A DNA stretch of 64,000 nucleotides, taken from contig NZ_CP080410.1 in the NCBI RefSeq assembly GCF_019448255.1, positions 2,666,001 to 2,730,000 on the forward strand, written 5' to 3'. The position numbers and the translations under genes are program-made. Under the pieces are notes generated by a model. The model was not told the origin of the DNA, ran no database searches, and saw only the letters and a program-made list of their open reading frames with translations. Positions 9,156 to 17,958 of this stretch are shown here, piece by piece (within the stretch, counting starts at the first letter, position 1; each line of letters starts with the position of its first letter). The DNA comes from Qipengyuania flava. GTDB taxonomy: Bacteria; Pseudomonadota; Alphaproteobacteria; Sphingomonadales; Sphingomonadaceae.

Positions 9156-10493
9156 ATGGATTTTGAACCGACAGAACGGCAAGCCTACTGGCGCGACCGG
9201 GTGAAGAACTTCATCGAGGAGCACATTCGTCCCGCGGTGCCGACCTACAAGCAGCAGGACGCCGAGGGCGACCGCTGGAAGGTCATTCCGGTCGTGGAGG
9301 AGCTCAAGGCCAAGGCCAAGAAGGAAGGTATCTGGAACCTCTTCATGCCGCCGCGCAACGACGGCCATCACCATGTCGACGAGACCTACGAATTCGAAGG
9401 CCCGGGCCTCACCAACCTCGAATACGCGCTCTGCGCGGAGGAAATGGGCCGCGTGGGCTTCGCCTCGGAAGTGTTCAACTGCTCCGCGCCCGACACCGGC
9501 AACATGGAAGTGTTCCACCGCTACGGCACGCGCGAACAGAAGGACAAGTGGCTGACCCCGATCATGAACGGCGAGATCCGCTCCGCCTTCCTCATGACCG
9601 AACCCTTCACCGCCTCCTCGGATGCCACCAACATCGAAACCCGCATCGACCGCGACGGTGACGAGTACGTCATCAACGGCCGCAAGTGGTGGTCCTCAGG
9701 GCTAGGCGATCCGCGCTGCAAGGTCGCGATCGTGATGGGCAAGACCGATTTCTCGGCCGGGCGCCACGCCGCCCAGTCGATGCTGCTCATGCCGCTCGAA
9801 GACACGCCGGGCGTCAACATCATCCGTCACCTGCCCGTGTTCGGCTATGACGATGCGCCGCACGGCCACATGGAAGTCGAGATGAAGGACGTTCGCGTCC
9901 CGGTCGACAACATGCTGCTGGGCGAAGGCCGCGGCTTCGAGATCGCGCAGGGCCGCCTCGGCCCGGGCCGTATCCACCACTGCATGCGCACCATCGGCGT
10001 CGCCGAAGAAGCGCTGCACAAGATGTGCAAGCGCCTCCAGGAGCGCGAAGCCTTCGGCAAGCCGATCTACAAGCATTCGGTCTGGGAAGAGCGCGTTGCG
10101 CGCGCCCGTATCGACATCGACATGACGCGCCTGCTCTGCCTCAAGGCGGCCGACATGATGGACAAGGTCGGCAACAAGTCGGCCAAGCAGGAAATCGCGA
10201 TGATCAAGGTCCAGGCGCCGAACATGGCCCTCAAGATCATCGACGATGCGATCCAGGCCCATGGCGGCGGCGGCGTTTCCGAGGACTACGGTCTCGCCAG
10301 CGCCTACGCGCACCAGCGCACGCTGCGCCTCGCCGACGGTCCCGACGAAGTCCACGCTCGCTCGATCGCGCGCATGGAGTTCGCCAAGCACCTGCCCGAA
10401 GCCGGCCCGACGGCCAACGCCCTGCGCGACGGCAAGGCACCGACTTCGAGCAACGACAGCCTGAGTTCGGGCGACATGGGAGTCGCACGCTAA
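9156..10493 (+). CDS. Acyl-CoA dehydrogenase, ACAD10/11-like
   Basis: 445-aa acyl-CoA dehydrogenase, longer than the usual 380. Typical motifs: [48 protein letters not shown] and [12 protein letters not shown]. These fit the ACAD10/11 branch, whose human members carry a fused phosphotransferase domain; here the equivalent kinase is a separate gene two positions downstream. I start at the ATG at 9156 since the 23 upstream codons are basic and unrelated to the fold, and AGAGAAGAGGA lies just upstream. Its TAA shares a base with the next ATG. Confidence 0.92.
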   Translation: MDFEPTERQAYWRDRVKNFIEEHIRPAVPTYKQQDAEGDRWKVIPVVEELKAKAKKEGIWNLFMPPRNDGHHHVDETYEFEGPGLTNLEYALCAEEMGRVGFASEVFNCSAPDTGNMEVFHRYGTREQKDKWLTPIMNGEIRSAFLMTEPFTASSDATNIETRIDRDGDEYVINGRKWWSSGLGDPRCKVAIVMGKTDFSAGRHAAQSMLLMPLEDTPGVNIIRHLPVFGYDDAPHGHMEVEMKDVRVPVDNMLLGEGRGFEIAQGRLGPGRIHHCMRTIGVAEEALHKMCKRLQEREAFGKPIYKHSVWEERVARARIDIDMTRLLCLKAADMMDKVGNKSAKQEIAMIKVQAPNMALKIIDDAIQAHGGGGVSEDYGLASAYAHQRTLRLADGPDEVHARSIARMEFAKHLPEAGPTANALRDGKAPTSSNDSLSSGDMGVAR

Positions 10494-11578
10494 TGGCAAA
10501 GGCGGCAATCCTCGAGCAGGTCGGCGGGCTCACCATTGGTGATGTCGAGCTGGCCGATCCGGCCCCGCACGAAGTCCTGATCGACACCAAGGCCTGCGGC
10601 CTGTGCCATTCGGACCTCCACTTCATCGACGGCGCCTATCCGCACCCGCTTCCGGCCATTCCCGGCCACGAGGCAGCGGGCGTGGTGCGCGCGGTCGGCA
10701 GCGAAGTGAAGACGGTGAAGCCGGGAGACCACGTCGTCTCCTGTCTTTCCGCATTCTGCGGGCACTGCGAGTTCTGTGTCACGGGCCGCATGGCTCTGTG
10801 CATGGGCGCAGACACCCGGCGCGCTCAGGATGCCGCCCCGCGCATTACCCGCAACGGCGGCGAGACCGTGGCCCAGATGCTCAACCTGTCGGCTTTTGCC
10901 GAACAGATGCTGATCCACGAACATGCCTGCGTCGCCATCGACAAGGACATGCCGCTCGACCGTGCTGCCGTGATCGGCTGCGCGGTGACCACCGGGGCGG
11001 GCACGATCTTCAACGCCTGCTCCGTCGTGCCCGGTGAAACCGTGGCCGTCGTGGGCTGCGGCGGCGTCGGCCTTGCGGCGATCAACGCCGCCAAGATCGC
11101 CGGCGCGGGCAAGGTCATTGCGATCGACCCGATCAAGGAGAAGCGCCAACTCGCCGAAGTGCTCGGCGCGACGCACACGGTCGATGCCATGGCCGATAAC
11201 GCGGTCGAGGAGGTCATGAAGATCTCCGGTGGCGGCGTGCACCATGCGATCGAGGCCGTCGGGCGCCAAGCCAGCGCGGACCTGTGCGTCAAGATCCTGC
11301 GCCGCGGCGGCACCGCGACGATCCTCGGGATGATGCCGCTCGACTGCAAGGTCGGCCTTGGCGCAATGGACTTGCTCTCGGGCAAGAAGCTGCAGGGCGC
11401 GATCATGGGGATGAACCACTTCCCGGTCGACCTCCCGCGCCTCGTCGATTTCTACATGCGCGGCCTGCTCGATCTCGACACGATCATCGCCGAGCGGATC
11501 CCGCTGGAGAAGATCAACGAAGGCTTCGAGAAGATGAAACAGGGCACATCGGCCCGCAGCGTGATTGTGTTCGACTGA
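10493..11578 (+). CDS. Zinc-dependent alcohol dehydrogenase
   Basis: 361-aa medium-chain dehydrogenase. Catalytic zinc ligands Cys35 and His59-Glu60 (GHE); structural zinc site Cys89, Cys92, Cys95, Cys103; dinucleotide motif VVGCGGVGLAA. Resembles class-III/large-zinc alcohol dehydrogenases acting on hydroxy compounds or thiol adducts. The start overlaps the ACAD stop and its own TGA overlaps the kinase ATG, so three genes form a tightly coupled unit. Physiological substrate unknown. Confidence 0.92.
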   Translation: MAKAAILEQVGGLTIGDVELADPAPHEVLIDTKACGLCHSDLHFIDGAYPHPLPAIPGHEAAGVVRAVGSEVKTVKPGDHVVSCLSAFCGHCEFCVTGRMALCMGADTRRAQDAAPRITRNGGETVAQMLNLSAFAEQMLIHEHACVAIDKDMPLDRAAVIGCAVTTGAGTIFNACSVVPGETVAVVGCGGVGLAAINAAKIAGAGKVIAIDPIKEKRQLAEVLGATHTVDAMADNAVEEVMKISGGGVHHAIEAVGRQASADLCVKILRRGGTATILGMMPLDCKVGLGAMDLLSGKKLQGAIMGMNHFPVDLPRLVDFYMRGLLDLDTIIAERIPLEKINEGFEKMKQGTSARSVIVFD

Positions 11579-12657
11579 TGGCAGAAGAACAGGCGATCAA
11601 TTTCGACAAGGAGATGGTCGGCACCATCGAGGTGCCCGAGGCCGACCGCATGGACCTGGACGCGCTGACAGCGTGGTTCGAGGCCAATGTGGAAGGCTAC
11701 GAAGGGCCGATCAGCTATACCAAGTTCAAGGGCGGCCAGTCGAACCCGACCTACCGGATCGACACGCCCGGCCGCTCCTATGTCCTGCGCCGCCAGCCTT
11801 TCGGCAAGCTCTTGCCGAGCGCGCATGCGGTGGACCGCGAATACAAGGCCATGCACGCGCTGGGGCCCACGGGCTTTCCCGTGCCCAAGACCTATGGCCT
11901 GTGCGAGGACACGGAGGTCATCGGCTCGAAGTTCTTCGTCATGGGCCTCGCCGATGGACGGTCCCTGTGGAACGGCTCGCTGCCCAACAACACGCCGCAA
12001 GAACGCCGCGAAATCTACAACGCGATGATCGATACCTTTGCCGATCTCCACACCAAGAACCCCGAGGAGATCGGACTGGGCGATTACGGCAAGCCGACCG
12101 ACTATTGCGCGCGCCAGATCAGTCGCTGGTCGAAGCAGTACAAGCTCTCGGAGACCGAGCACATGCCGCAGATGGAGCGGCTGATCGAATGGCTGCCCGA
12201 AACGATCCCGCCGCAGCACGAAAGCAGTGTCGTCCATGGCGACTACCGCCTCGACAACATGATTTTCCACAAGACCGAGAACCGCGTGCTCGCGGTACTC
12301 GACTGGGAACTGTCGACGCTGGGCGATCCGATCGCGGACTTCAGCTACCTGATGCTCAACTGGCACAACCCGCATGATGGGCGCGCCGGCCTGCTCGGCC
12401 TCGACCTTGCAGAGCTCGGCATCCCGACGCAGGACGAGGCGGTCGAACGCTATGTCGCGCGCACGGGCTATCCGGTCCCGCCGATGGACTGGTACTTTGC
12501 CTATAACCTCTTCCGCCTGGCGGGCATCATGCAGGGCATCAAGAAGCGCGTGATCGACGGCACGGCCTCTTCGGCTCACGCCAAGTCGATGTCCGAACGC
12601 GTCGCGCCGCTGGTAGAGCGGGCCTATCAGTTCGCCAAGGCAGCAGGGATGGACTAG
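11578..12657 (+). CDS. APH-type phosphotransferase family protein
   Basis: 359-aa aminoglycoside-phosphotransferase-fold kinase. Catalytic loop HGDYRLDN at 220-227 and metal-binding LDWELSTLGD at 241-250; GGQSNPTY at 52-59 is the nucleotide loop typical of the ACAD10/11 kinase domain. In that family the kinase phosphorylates 4-hydroxyacyl-CoA, which the dehydrogenase partner then processes. Coupling to an ACAD10/11-like gene supports the same role here; antibiotic resistance is unlikely. Confidence 0.88.
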   Translation: MAEEQAINFDKEMVGTIEVPEADRMDLDALTAWFEANVEGYEGPISYTKFKGGQSNPTYRIDTPGRSYVLRRQPFGKLLPSAHAVDREYKAMHALGPTGFPVPKTYGLCEDTEVIGSKFFVMGLADGRSLWNGSLPNNTPQERREIYNAMIDTFADLHTKNPEEIGLGDYGKPTDYCARQISRWSKQYKLSETEHMPQMERLIEWLPETIPPQHESSVVHGDYRLDNMIFHKTENRVLAVLDWELSTLGDPIADFSYLMLNWHNPHDGRAGLLGLDLAELGIPTQDEAVERYVARTGYPVPPMDWYFAYNLFRLAGIMQGIKKRVIDGTASSAHAKSMSERVAPLVERAYQFAKAAGMD

Positions 12658-12710
12658 CGCGCCCACGCTGCTAACGAGCGCTCCGTAGACACTTGCGGAG
12701 ACCAGCCAGC

Positions 12711-13535
12711 ATGAGCGCCGACCTTGAAAGCCGTATCGAAGCCGCGTGGGATGACCGCGCCAATGTGACCCCTGCCAGCACCGATGTGCGCGAGGCGGTG
12801 GAAGCTGCGCTGGCCATGCTCGACAGCGGCACCGGCCGCGTGGCCGAGCCCGACGGCAAGGGTGGCTGGAGCGTCAACCAGTGGCTCAAGAAGGCGGTGC
12901 TCCTGTCGTTCCGCCTCAACGACAACCGCGTGATGGACGGCGGCAGCGCCGGCCATCCGGCCTTCGACAAGGTGCCGAGCAAGTTTGCCGGCTGGGACGA
13001 TGCCCGTTTCCGCGAAGCCGGTTTCCGCGTCGTGCCCGGCGCGGTGGCCCGCGAAGGCGCCTATATCGCGCCCGGCTGCGTGCTGATGCCGAGCTTCGTC
13101 AACATCGGCGCCTATGTCGGCAAGGGCACGATGGTCGACACATGGGCCAGCATCGGCAGCTGCGCGCAGATTGGCGAGAACTGCCATATCTCGGCAGGCG
13201 CCGGTATCGGCGGCGTCCTTGAACCCATGCAGGCCAATCCGACGATCATCGGCGACAACTGCTTCATCGGCGCGCGCTCTGAAATCGTCGAGGGCGTGAT
13301 CGTGGGCGAAGGCTGCGTCGTTTCGATGGGCGTCTTCATCACCCAGTCGACCAAGATCGTCTACCGCGACACCGGCGAAGTCATCCGCGGCCACCTGCCG
13401 CCCTTCTCTGTCGTCGTCCCCGGAACGCTGCCCGGCAAGGATGGAGGCCCCGGGCTCGCCTGCGCCGTGATCGTCAAGACGGTTGACGCCCAGACGCGCG
13501 AAAAGACGGGCATCAACGACCTCCTGCGCGACTAG
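12711..13535 (+). CDS. dapD: 2,3,4,5-tetrahydropyridine-2,6-dicarboxylate N-succinyltransferase
   Basis: 274-aa enzyme of the succinylase branch of lysine/diaminopimelate synthesis. A helical N-terminal domain is followed by a left-handed parallel beta-helix of hexapeptide repeats (for example [20 protein letters not shown] and [19 protein letters not shown]). The C-terminus matches family length. The ATG at 12711 follows GAGACCAGCC and removes a six-codon extension present in the open frame. It probably has its own promoter in the 53-bp gap after the kinase gene. Confidence 0.96.
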   Translation: MSADLESRIEAAWDDRANVTPASTDVREAVEAALAMLDSGTGRVAEPDGKGGWSVNQWLKKAVLLSFRLNDNRVMDGGSAGHPAFDKVPSKFAGWDDARFREAGFRVVPGAVAREGAYIAPGCVLMPSFVNIGAYVGKGTMVDTWASIGSCAQIGENCHISAGAGIGGVLEPMQANPTIIGDNCFIGARSEIVEGVIVGEGCVVSMGVFITQSTKIVYRDTGEVIRGHLPPFSVVVPGTLPGKDGGPGLACAVIVKTVDAQTREKTGINDLLRD

Positions 13536-13615
13536 ACTTCCGGAACATTCGCCAAGCGCGAACGTAATTCCCCCTGAAACCCGCGGGATCGCGCACATTC
13601 AGGGAGTTTTCGAAC

Positions 13616-13954
13616 GTGCATAAAGAAGGCGAAGAAATCCATGTCACCGACACTGAAGCGAGCGGAGGCTCGAAAGAAGGTGTCGTGCGCTGGGTCCTGG
13701 CTGGCGGGCTCGTGCTCGCCGTTATTCTTATGTCGCTGGTGTGGATCATCCCCGCGCTGAGCACCGATGCCGTCGACGAAGAAGGCACGGTCAGCGGCCA
13801 GATCATGCAGGAGCAGGAAGGCGGCGACGGCACGGATAGCATTGTCGGGGTTCCGGACGAGGAAATCCTGACCGACGAATCGGCCACCATCCCGGAAAGC
13901 GCGCAGCCGCAAACCCCGGAAACCGAAGCCGAAATGGACGGGACCGAGAACTGA
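13616..13954 (+). CDS. Small single-pass membrane protein, unknown function
   Basis: 112 aa from a GTG start at 13616, preceded by AGGGAG at good spacing. A short charged N-terminus, one clear transmembrane segment at about 26-46 (WVLAGGLVLAVILMSLVWII) and an acidic, low-complexity periplasmic tail rich in Glu, Asp, Pro and Thr. No family recognised. Followed after 19 bp by a DUF2945 gene, so possibly co-transcribed. Confidence 0.65.
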   Translation: MHKEGEEIHVTDTEASGGSKEGVVRWVLAGGLVLAVILMSLVWIIPALSTDAVDEEGTVSGQIMQEQEGGDGTDSIVGVPDEEILTDESATIPESAQPQTPETEAEMDGTEN

Positions 13955-13973
13955 TTTTCAGGAGCAAGGTCGC

Positions 13974-14201
13974 ATGAGCAATTCGAACAGTTTCCAGACC
14001 AAGCAGTACGTCCAGTGGGACTGGGGTAACGGCAAGGGCAAGGGCCAGATTACCGATCGCTTCGAGCGCGAGGTCACCCGCACCCTTCAGGGCACCGAAG
14101 TCACCAAGGACGGCGACGAGGACAATCCTGCCTACCTGATCAAGCAGGACGACGGCGACGAAGTGCTCAAGCGCGGCAGCGAACTGGAAGCGCAGGACTA
14201 A
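13974..14201 (+). CDS. DUF2945 (hypervirulence-associated TUDOR-domain) protein
   Basis: 75-aa protein with the DUF2945 pattern: WDWGNGKGKGQITDRFEREVTRT, then a strand ending NPAYLIKQDDGDEVLKRGSEL. The fold is a small SH3/Tudor-like barrel; function in bacteria is unclear and it is usually linked to stress-type genes. AGGAG lies just upstream of the ATG. The next small gene starts 6 bp after its stop. Confidence 0.88.
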   Translation: MSNSNSFQTKQYVQWDWGNGKGKGQITDRFEREVTRTLQGTEVTKDGDEDNPAYLIKQDDGDEVLKRGSELEAQD

Positions 14202-14207
14202 CCCGCC

Positions 14208-14390
14208 ATGGCAGACGCCAAGAGCAAGGCCCAACAGCGGGCCGCCGGAGCCGCCCTTTCCGCCAAGCGCGGAGAGACGAAGGTCGGCGACCTGCAAGGC
14301 GCTTCGAAACAGATGTACGACAGCATGAGCGAAAGCGAGCTGGAGGACATGGCCTCCACCGATCGCTCGGACCTGCCCGAAACCGCCTGA
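14208..14390 (+). CDS. DUF3008 small protein
   Basis: 60-aa hydrophilic protein with the DUF3008 pattern: Ala/Lys-rich N-terminus (SKAQQRAAGAALSAKRGE) and a conserved LQGASKQMYDSMSESELEDMAST core. No enzymatic role known; members occur beside DUF2945 and other stress-induced small proteins. Six bp downstream of the DUF2945 gene, clearly co-transcribed. Confidence 0.85.
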   Translation: MADAKSKAQQRAAGAALSAKRGETKVGDLQGASKQMYDSMSESELEDMASTDRSDLPETA

Positions 14391-14400
14391 GCGGCCCGGA

Positions 14401-15675
14401 TCAGCCTTCCGCGTCGCGCGGTTCGCCGGCGGGGTACTCGATCGGCGCCATCGTAGCAGCGCTTTCCGCATAGGCTTCCGCATCGCGCATCACGCGCATC
14501 ATGTTGCGCGAGGCGATCTTCTCGAGGTCTTCCTGCGAATAGCCGCGCTTGGCGAGTTCCACGAACAGCGCCGGATAGCCGGTCACGTCTTCCATCCCGA
14601 TCGGGCCGGTCGGCATGCCATCGTAATCCCCGCCAATGCCGATCGCGTCGATCCCCGCAAGATCGCGGATGTGGTCGATATGGTCGGCCATGTCCGAAAT
14701 CGTCGAAACGGGCGGGCGGTTTTCCGCGTCCCACTTGGCAAGCTGCGCTTCGACCGTGTCGGGGAGCCCCGAGTAAAGCGCTTCGAGCCGCGCGCGTTCG
14801 GCGGAGCGGTTGGCGGCGTGCTGGCGCAGGTCTTCGGTAATGAACCAGGGCAGCGCCACCACCATGACGATACCGCCGTTGGCCGGCAGACGGCTGAGCA
14901 CGCTGTCGGGCACATTGCGAAGGTGGCCGGTCACCGCGCGGGCGCCAGAGTGGCTGAAGATCACCGGAGCGCGCGCTGCATCGAGGGCGTCGTGCATCGC
15001 CGCTTCGCTGACATGGCTGAGGTCGACCAGCATCCCGATCCGGTTCATTTCGCGCACCACGTCCATGCCGAACGCGTTTAGGCCGTCGTGCTTGGGCGCA
15101 TCGGTTGCGCTGTCGGCCCAGCTCAGCGTCTTGCCGTGGGTCAGCGTCATGTAGCGCGCGCCGAGATCGTACATCTGGCGCAGCACGGCGAGGCTGGAGC
15201 CGATCGAATGGCCACCCTCCATGCCCATGAGCGAGGCAATCCGTCCCGCCGCCATGGCCTCCTCGACATCGTCGGCGGTGAGCGCGAGCTGCAGGTCGTT
15301 GGGATAGCGCGCGATCAGGCGCTTGGTGACGTCGATCTGTTCCATCGTCGCCTGGACCGCTTCGGGCTCGGGCAGGCTGGCGCTGACATAGACCGACCAC
15401 CACTGCGCGCCGACCTTGCCCTGCCGCAGGCGCACCAGGTCCGAGTGCATCGCGCTGCGACCGTTAACTGCGGTGTCGAGCGTGTCGGTAAAATCGAACT
15501 CGTTGATGCGGTTCCCGAAGCGGCCGCGCAGCTGGATCGGCACGTCATTGTGGCCATCCCACACCGGCGCGGCTTCGAGAGCGGCAGCCGCGGTGCGCTC
15601 GGCGTCGCTCTGGGCGTGCGCGGGCGCGGCGAGCGCGAGGGCGGCAACGGCGGTCGAAAGCAGGAAATGGCGCAT
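14401..15675 (-). CDS. Exported membrane dipeptidase (peptidase M19)
   Basis: 424 aa. A 22-residue signal peptide ending AHAQ precedes a renal-dipeptidase-like TIM barrel. The dinuclear zinc motif DGHND is at 40-44; later HSGARAV and GIGGDYDG motifs of the family are present, with MEGGHSIG carrying the bridging Glu. Hydrolyses dipeptides, probably in the periplasm. It is convergent with the DUF3008 gene and divergent from the DUF427 gene. Confidence 0.93.
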   Translation of the reverse strand: MRHFLLSTAVAALALAAPAHAQSDAERTAAAALEAAPVWDGHNDVPIQLRGRFGNRINEFDFTDTLDTAVNGRSAMHSDLVRLRQGKVGAQWWSVYVSASLPEPEAVQATMEQIDVTKRLIARYPNDLQLALTADDVEEAMAAGRIASLMGMEGGHSIGSSLAVLRQMYDLGARYMTLTHGKTLSWADSATDAPKHDGLNAFGMDVVREMNRIGMLVDLSHVSEAAMHDALDAARAPVIFSHSGARAVTGHLRNVPDSVLSRLPANGGIVMVVALPWFITEDLRQHAANRSAERARLEALYSGLPDTVEAQLAKWDAENRPPVSTISDMADHIDHIRDLAGIDAIGIGGDYDGMPTGPIGMEDVTGYPALFVELAKRGYSQEDLEKIASRNMMRVMRDAEAYAESAATMAPIEYPAGEPRDAEG

Positions 15676-15743
15676 GACGAGGAACCCCTTGATGTTTCGC
15701 GGGCTGTCCTAGCAAAGAGGAACGGCAAGGAAAGGCCCCAATC

Positions 15744-16034
15744 ATGACCATGACCGCGCGCTGGAACGGCGAGACCCTGGCCCGGAGCGACGATACCGTC
15801 GTCGTCGAAGGCAACCACTACTTCCCCGCAGCCGATGTCGCACGGGGCGTCCTGGTGCCGAGCGAGAAAACCACATATTGCCCCTGGAAAGGCACTGCGA
15901 ATTACTATTCGATCAACGCAGGCGGCGCCATGAACCCCGATGCGGCCTGGTACTATCCCGAGCCCAAAGAAGCGGCCTCCGAGATTTCCGACCGGATCGC
16001 GTTCTGGAACGGCGTCGAGGTCTTCGAGGAGTGA
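15744..16034 (+). CDS. DUF427 domain protein
   Basis: 96-aa protein of the DUF427 family, a small beta fold of unknown biochemical role. Diagnostic core: VVEGNHYFPAADV, then TTYCPWKGTANYYS and the C-terminal AWYYPEPKEAA. Its TGA overlaps the GTG start of a cupin gene, forming the first member of a three-gene overlapping operon (DUF427, DUF985 cupin, DoxX-like). Confidence 0.9.
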   Translation: MTMTARWNGETLARSDDTVVVEGNHYFPAADVARGVLVPSEKTTYCPWKGTANYYSINAGGAMNPDAAWYYPEPKEAASEISDRIAFWNGVEVFEE

Positions 16035-16468
16035 GCGAAGCGCGCGCGCTGATCGATCGCCTCGGGCTCCAGCCCCATCCCGAAGGCGGCTGGTATCGCG
16101 AAACCTGGCGCGCCCCGGCAGGCGAAGGCGAGCGCGCCGGTGCCACCGCGATCCATTTCCTGATTGAGGCCGGACAGCGTTCGCACTGGCACCGGGTGGA
16201 CGCGGCCGAGATCTGGCTGTGGCACGCGGGCGATCCCCTCACCCTGTCGATGGCGGAAGAGGATAGCGGTCCTGTCGAAGCCATCACCTTGGGACCCGAT
16301 GTCCTTGGAGGCCAAGCGCTCCAGCACGTTATCCCGGAGGGCTGGTGGCAGGCCGCCGCGCCGGCCGCGAGCCTTGCAGGCTATACGCTCGTCTCCTGTG
16401 TGGTATCGCCCGGCTTCGAGTTTGCCGGTTTCGAGCTGGCACCGCCGCAATGGGAGCCCGGCGCATGA
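16031..16468 (+). CDS. DUF985-type cupin domain protein
   Basis: 145 aa from a GTG start that overlaps the DUF427 stop. Family motifs: LQPHPEGGWYRETW near the N-terminus, SHWHRVDAAEIWLWHAGDPL in the cupin core, and VSPGFEFAGFEL at the end. DUF985 proteins are single-domain cupins that may bind sugars or nucleotides; reaction unknown. Its TGA overlaps the ATG of the next gene. Confidence 0.88.
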   Translation: MSEARALIDRLGLQPHPEGGWYRETWRAPAGEGERAGATAIHFLIEAGQRSHWHRVDAAEIWLWHAGDPLTLSMAEEDSGPVEAITLGPDVLGGQALQHVIPEGWWQAAAPAASLAGYTLVSCVVSPGFEFAGFELAPPQWEPGA

Positions 16469-16866
16469 TCCGAACCGTTTTCCGCTGGCTGATCGCCGTG
16501 TTCTACGCCTTCGCCGGCTACGCGCATATCGCCGATCCGGCGCCATTCCTCCTCATCACACCGGGATGGGTGCCAATACCGGAAGCGGTGATTTTCTGGA
16601 CAGGGATTGCCGAACTGCTGGGTGCAGCGGCGCTGGTGCAATGGAAAAGCCTGCCGCTGCGGCGCGCGGGAGCCATCGGGCTCGCGCTCTACGCGGTCTG
16701 CGTGTTCCCCGCGAATATCCATCACTTCGCGCTCGACATGGCGCGCCCGGATGGCGGGATGGGACTCGGCTATCACATACCGAGGATGTTCGCGCAGCCG
16801 CTCATCATCTGGCTGACGCTGTGGTCCGGCGGCGTCACGGACTGGCCGTTCCGCCGCCGGTCCTGA
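16465..16866 (+). CDS. DoxX-like small membrane protein
   Basis: 133 aa with about four hydrophobic segments (5-20, 38-58, 67-88, 110-125). The arrangement FAGYAHIADP...FLLITPGWVP...FWTGIAELLGAAAL is typical of DoxX-like (DUF417-adjacent) inner-membrane proteins. Starts inside the cupin stop (ATGA). Function not established. Confidence 0.8.
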   Translation: MIRTVFRWLIAVFYAFAGYAHIADPAPFLLITPGWVPIPEAVIFWTGIAELLGAAALVQWKSLPLRRAGAIGLALYAVCVFPANIHHFALDMARPDGGMGLGYHIPRMFAQPLIIWLTLWSGGVTDWPFRRRS

Positions 16867-16872
16867 GCCAGA

Positions 16873-17124
16873 TCAGCTCATGTGCTTCGAGACGGCGCCC
16901 GTCATCTTGAACATGGAGATCTGTTCCTTGCCGATCACCGCTCCGAGCTTGTCGTCGGGGTTGATCATGCGCTTGTCCTGCGAATCCTGCAGGCCGTTCG
17001 CCTTGATGTGATCCCACACCTTGGAGGTGACCTGTGCGCGGGTCATCGGACCCTTGCCCACGACATTCTCCAGCTCCGGCGACAGGTTCACCGGCTTCTG
17101 CAGTGCGTTGTTCTTGCCAGCCAT
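16873..17124 (-). CDS. SWIB/MDM2 domain protein
   Basis: 83-aa stand-alone SWIB domain: LSPELENVVG, MTRAQVTSKVWDHIKANGLQD and the C-terminal MINPDDKLGAVIG...ISMFKM. Small bacterial SWIB proteins may bind nucleoid or DNA-associated partners; the function is not settled. AAGGAT precedes the ATG. Convergent with the DoxX-like gene, whose stop is 6 bp away. Confidence 0.92.
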   Translation of the reverse strand: MAGKNNALQKPVNLSPELENVVGKGPMTRAQVTSKVWDHIKANGLQDSQDKRMINPDDKLGAVIGKEQISMFKMTGAVSKHMS

Positions 17125-17152
17125 GACTAATCCTTTCCTTGGCTATGCTTCA

Positions 17153-17734
17153 TTATACGTCGTCGAAGCCCTCAGCGTCCCATTCTTCGACCTCATGGCC
17201 TTCGAAACGGGCGGTGAGGACCGCGGCGGCGGTCACGTGTCCGTCTAAATTGCGGACCAGTTCCTCATGCGTCGCTCCCGGCATCAGGGTGAGCGGGAGA
17301 TCGAGCGCAAACAGTTGAAAGACGTAGCGATGCTCTTCGCCGAGCGGCGGATCGGGCAGCAGCCATTCCGAATTGCCCTGGGCGTTCTTGCCGGTGCGCG
17401 GTGGCGTTTCGCCCTCCATCAGCTTGCCCTTTTGCGGCGCGAGACCCCAGACGGTCCAGTGGACATGCCCCTTGTCGGCATCCTCGGCCACCAGCACCAG
17501 TTCCTGCGAACCCGGAGGCGGCGCAGTCCATTCCAGCGGCGGCGCGACCGAATCTTCCTCGCACGCGGTGAAGGAGGGATCGAGCTCCCCGCCATGCTGG
17601 AAGGCCACGCTCGTCAAGGCGAAGCCCGAGCGGCCCAAAACCCGCTCGTCAGCCACCTTTTCCAGCGTGAGTGTGTGCCCGATGGCAGCTCCACCAACAG
17701 CCTTTTGAACCCAGGGCGCGACGCCGCTCGACAT
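17153..17734 (-). CDS. YbhB/YbcL-type phosphatidylethanolamine-binding (PEBP) protein
   Basis: 193-aa PEBP/Raf-kinase-inhibitor-like protein. Characteristic pieces: APPLEWTAPPPGSQELVLVAEDAD (ligand site with the Asp-Pro-like turn), HVHWTVWGL and GEEHRYVFQLFALD. Bacterial members are cytosolic or periplasmic ligand-binding proteins without a settled role. I take the ATG at 17734, preceded by AAAAAGAGGAG, rather than the longer basic extension. A 28-bp gap to the SWIB gene suggests co-transcription. Confidence 0.9.
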   Translation of the reverse strand: MSSGVAPWVQKAVGGAAIGHTLTLEKVADERVLGRSGFALTSVAFQHGGELDPSFTACEEDSVAPPLEWTAPPPGSQELVLVAEDADKGHVHWTVWGLAPQKGKLMEGETPPRTGKNAQGNSEWLLPDPPLGEEHRYVFQLFALDLPLTLMPGATHEELVRNLDGHVTAAAVLTARFEGHEVEEWDAEGFDDV

Positions 17735-17806
17735 GCAAACTCCTCTTTTTCGCCCCTGAGGGCGTCTCTCGGCCAACCTTTAAGGCATAGCTGGAGGCGA
17801 CAAACC

Positions 17807-17820
17807 ATCCCCACGGGGAT
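17807..17820. repeat. Short perfect inverted repeat in a divergent intergenic region
   Basis: ATCCCC-AC-GGGGAT (17807-17820) lies between the divergent PEBP and S41 protease genes (17735-17958). It could be a regulator-binding site or a chance hairpin; no neighbouring regulator suggests which. Confidence 0.3.
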
Positions 17821-17958
17821 AAGTTTGCACCGTTTTTACGGATAGAGCGCCCTTGCCAAACGCGGCTTGCGCGCCCTTGCCCTGCCGCTTGGAAGCCGTC
17901 ATGCTCGCCCAAGGACCGCCAATCGGCGGACTTGCGTGATAACTTGGGAGTGCAGGGA

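Noticed and set aside
11578-12657. Antibiotic (aminoglycoside) resistance kinase
   Set aside because: Although the fold is shared, the GGQSNPTY loop, coupling to an ACAD10/11-like gene, and genome-typical composition fit acyl-CoA metabolism.
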